From JAVBLV01 sp031553195 (GTDB lineage: Bacteria; Bacteroidota; Bacteroidia; Bacteroidales; P3), in NCBI GenBank assembly GCA_031553195.1, contig JAVBLV010000063.1:1-15698 (forward strand): a stretch of 15,698 bases of DNA, in the 5' to 3' direction. A program made the position numbers and the translations under genes. Below are positions 13,906 through 15,698 of this stretch, piece by piece (the stretch's first letter is position 1; every line of letters begins with the position of its first letter). The notes beneath the pieces are model-generated. The model did no database searches and was not told the DNA's origin. It saw nothing but the letters and a program-made list of their open reading frames with translations.

Positions 13906-15264
13906 TCAATTTTCATCAGTTTCCATCCGGCGACGCACGGTTTTATTCCTCCATTTCCCTCGGCGATAATGCCAGATAATTCCTACAAAACCGGCCAACC
14001 ACCCCAACGGAATCGCCCAGTAAACGCCTTCGTATCCCATCCCCAAAGGATGGGAAAACAGGTACGCCAACGGAATCCGGATAATCCATAAAGAAAATAA
14101 AGTGATAAACATAGGAATCAAAGTATCCCCTGCGCCTCGGAGAACGCCCGTAAAAATAAACATAATCGAATACGAAAAATAAAACGGCCCGCAAATAAGC
14201 AAATATTTATATCCCGACTCAATTACTTCTGCGTCTTTTGTAAACAATGCCATTAGATGTTTGCCGAAAAAAACGAAAACAAGGCTTATAATAACGGCAA
14301 TGAGTAAATTAATTTTAATTGTAGAGCGCAACCCTCTTCTTATTCTGGCCGTTTTTTTCATTCCCAGGTTTTGTCCGGTAAAACTGGTTATGGCTTGAGA
14401 AAAACTCATCGAAGGCATAGACGCAAAAGAATCCAAACGCATAGCAACGCCGTAAGCCGCCACGACGATTGTCCCGTATCCATTGATAATAACCATAATC
14501 GCCAATTGCCCTAAAGCGACAAACGATTGTTGAAATCCGGTCGGCAAGCCTATTCTTACAATGGTTTTAAAAATCTTCGTATCCCACTGTAAATTTTTAA
14601 TTCGCACGCAAGCGATGTTATTTTTCTTTGAAACGTGATAATTCATTATAAAGAAAGCAACCATTTGGGAAATAACGCTTGCCCAAGCCGACGCTTCGAC
14701 GCCCCATCTAAAAACGCAAATAAATAGGATAGAAAGAATCAGATTTAAAATATTGGAACCTAACAGATAATAAACAGGCGTTTTGGAATCGCCCAGTCCT
14801 CTTAAAACAGCGGAAACCGCATTAAATGCAAACATAAAAATAAGTCCGCTCAAAAATATGCGCAAATAGTTAACGGAAGGTTCGAAAATATCTTTAGGCA
14901 GATTGGTAATAATAAACATTTCGGGCGCGAAAACAATTCCGATGATACTCATAATAAATCCCGAAACAAAAAGAAAAATATACGAGGTATCGACGCTTTT
15001 GCGAACATTTTCCCAGTCCTTAGCGCCTGAAAATTGAGATACCAGCACCGTTCCTCCCATGGTAACGCCAATAATTATCGATACCAGAAGAAAAATAATC
15101 GGGAAAGCCGCGCCTACGGCCGCCAGCGCTTCTTTTCCCAAAAAATGCCCCACTACGGCGCCATTCACAATATTATACAATTGCATGAACAAACTACCTA
15201 TAATGATAGGGGTTGTAAATTGTGTAATGACTTTTCGTTCTTTACCTTCTGTAAAATCAATCAT
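13906..15264 (-). CDS. MATE-family efflux transporter
   Basis: This is a 452-residue inner-membrane antiporter of the multidrug and toxin extrusion family, expected to export cationic compounds in exchange for sodium or protons. Two homologous halves are plain: LRGLGDSKTP (154-163) in the first corresponds to LRGAGDTLIP (375-384) in the second. Further family marks are the N-terminal TPIIIGSLFMQLYNIVNG region (18-35) and GQNLG (297-301). About twelve membrane helices are expected, with a basic C-terminal tail (WHYRRGKWRNKTVRRR). Length is typical. The substrate cannot be told from sequence. On the minus strand TAACTTTG (15357-15350) is a plausible -7 box about 85 bases upstream, without a clear -33 box. 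It would be the first gene of the MATE-rimM-M48-DUF486 run. Confidence 0.95.
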   Translation of the reverse strand: MIDFTEGKERKVITQFTTPIIIGSLFMQLYNIVNGAVVGHFLGKEALAAVGAAFPIIFLLVSIIIGVTMGGTVLVSQFSGAKDWENVRKSVDTSYIFLFVSGFIMSIIGIVFAPEMFIITNLPKDIFEPSVNYLRIFLSGLIFMFAFNAVSAVLRGLGDSKTPVYYLLGSNILNLILSILFICVFRWGVEASAWASVISQMVAFFIMNYHVSKKNNIACVRIKNLQWDTKIFKTIVRIGLPTGFQQSFVALGQLAIMVIINGYGTIVVAAYGVAMRLDSFASMPSMSFSQAITSFTGQNLGMKKTARIRRGLRSTIKINLLIAVIISLVFVFFGKHLMALFTKDAEVIESGYKYLLICGPFYFSYSIMFIFTGVLRGAGDTLIPMFITLFSLWIIRIPLAYLFSHPLGMGYEGVYWAIPLGWLAGFVGIIWHYRRGKWRNKTVRRRMETDEN

Positions 15265-15698
15265 GTACTTTCCGGCTGATACGCTTAAAAATCGCTTAAT
15301 TACCTAATATCCAGATTCTGGAACAATGTCTACTGAAAAGATGAATTTGCAAAGTTATCAAATAGTTGCGACGCTGCATATATTTTTCAATGAGAATATA
15401 GATTAAGTTTTAAATCACTGAACTAGAGCGCTATTTAATATTTACGTCTGATCGAGTAATAAAGACGGAATGGATTTTTGGGAAATATATAGTATTAAGT
15501 TCAATACGCAGTCCACTATTAATAACGAATTATCTTGGGAAATTATGAAGTCCCCTGCTCAAATTAGTTCTGCGCCGGCTATATCCTATTTAAAAATGGA
15601 CACATAGACAGTTAAGAAAATGAACGCCGCACCCAAATTTTCGGAAGGCGGCGGCCACAATGCTTATAAGTCGGGGCGTGACTTAGAGTCACGCCCCG
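15265..15698. other. Gene-poor end of window with short ORFs and a repeat
   Basis: Apart from a possible MATE -7 box (15350-15357, minus) and the palindromic repeat at the edge, I see only short frames. A 45-codon plus-strand frame (15470-15607) has no recognisable product. A frame from 15621 encodes FSEGGGHNA and runs through the palindrome to the window edge; GGGH recalls the DHHA1 domain of DHH phosphoesterases, but the match is too short to call. The stretch may hold gene debris. Confidence 0.35.
15666..15698. repeat. Dispersed palindromic repeat, copy 2
   Basis: Perfect 12-bp arms CGGGGCGTGACT (15672-15683) and AGTCACGCCCCG (15687-15698) enclose loop TAG, and the window ends in the second arm. 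It shares ATAAGTC and the full GGCGTGACT/AGTCACGCC core with copy 1 at 11356-11390 in the same orientation. The element probably continues beyond the window. Confidence 0.75.

Overview
The window looks like chromosomal DNA of an AT-rich member of the Bacteroidota, most likely order Bacteroidales. Four things point there: perfect or near-perfect Bacteroidota promoters (TTTG, a spacer of 19-20 bases, then TAnnTTTG) in front of several genes, no reliance on Shine-Dalgarno sites, a large lipoprotein metzincin of the DUF5117/DUF4953 type, and an AsmA-like protein with a long Ala/Lys-rich tail. No genus can be assigned from the sequence alone.

Layout. Positions 1-443 carry no convincing gene and hold a structured intergenic repeat. 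A fused two-ATPase peptide-type ABC transporter subunit (444-2162, minus) follows. Next come tRNA-Gln(UUG) with its own promoter and terminator, a diverged second copy of the repeat, and tRNA-Ser(CGA). An AT-rich pair of accessory-looking genes comes next: an orphan lipoprotein (3000-3620, plus) and a CPBP-family membrane protease (3778-4659, minus). The protease has a strong promoter whose predicted start lies inside a perfect palindrome. The central block holds two large minus-strand envelope genes, an AsmA-family protein (4920-7763) and a zinc metalloprotease lipoprotein (7864-10362). A divergent outer-membrane-type protein (10654-11328, plus) ends beside a cluster of palindromic repeats.

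The right part is a minus-strand run: MATE transporter, RimM, M48/Ste24-like membrane protease and a small DUF486 membrane protein. Gaps of 38-66 bases and the lack of clear internal promoters or terminators suggest partial co-transcription. RimM is the only core translation factor among the proteins. Most of the rest act at the cell envelope: transport, membrane proteolysis, lipid or envelope homeostasis.

I see no phage, CRISPR, toxin-antitoxin or complete mobile element. The most unusual material is non-coding: a dispersed hairpin family whose two best copies show a compensatory base change, a diverged roughly 150-bp repeat present twice around the ABC gene, a repeat able to form two mutually exclusive hairpins, and the palindrome/hairpin leader of the CPBP gene. 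None of this amounts to a demonstrable new defence or metabolic system.
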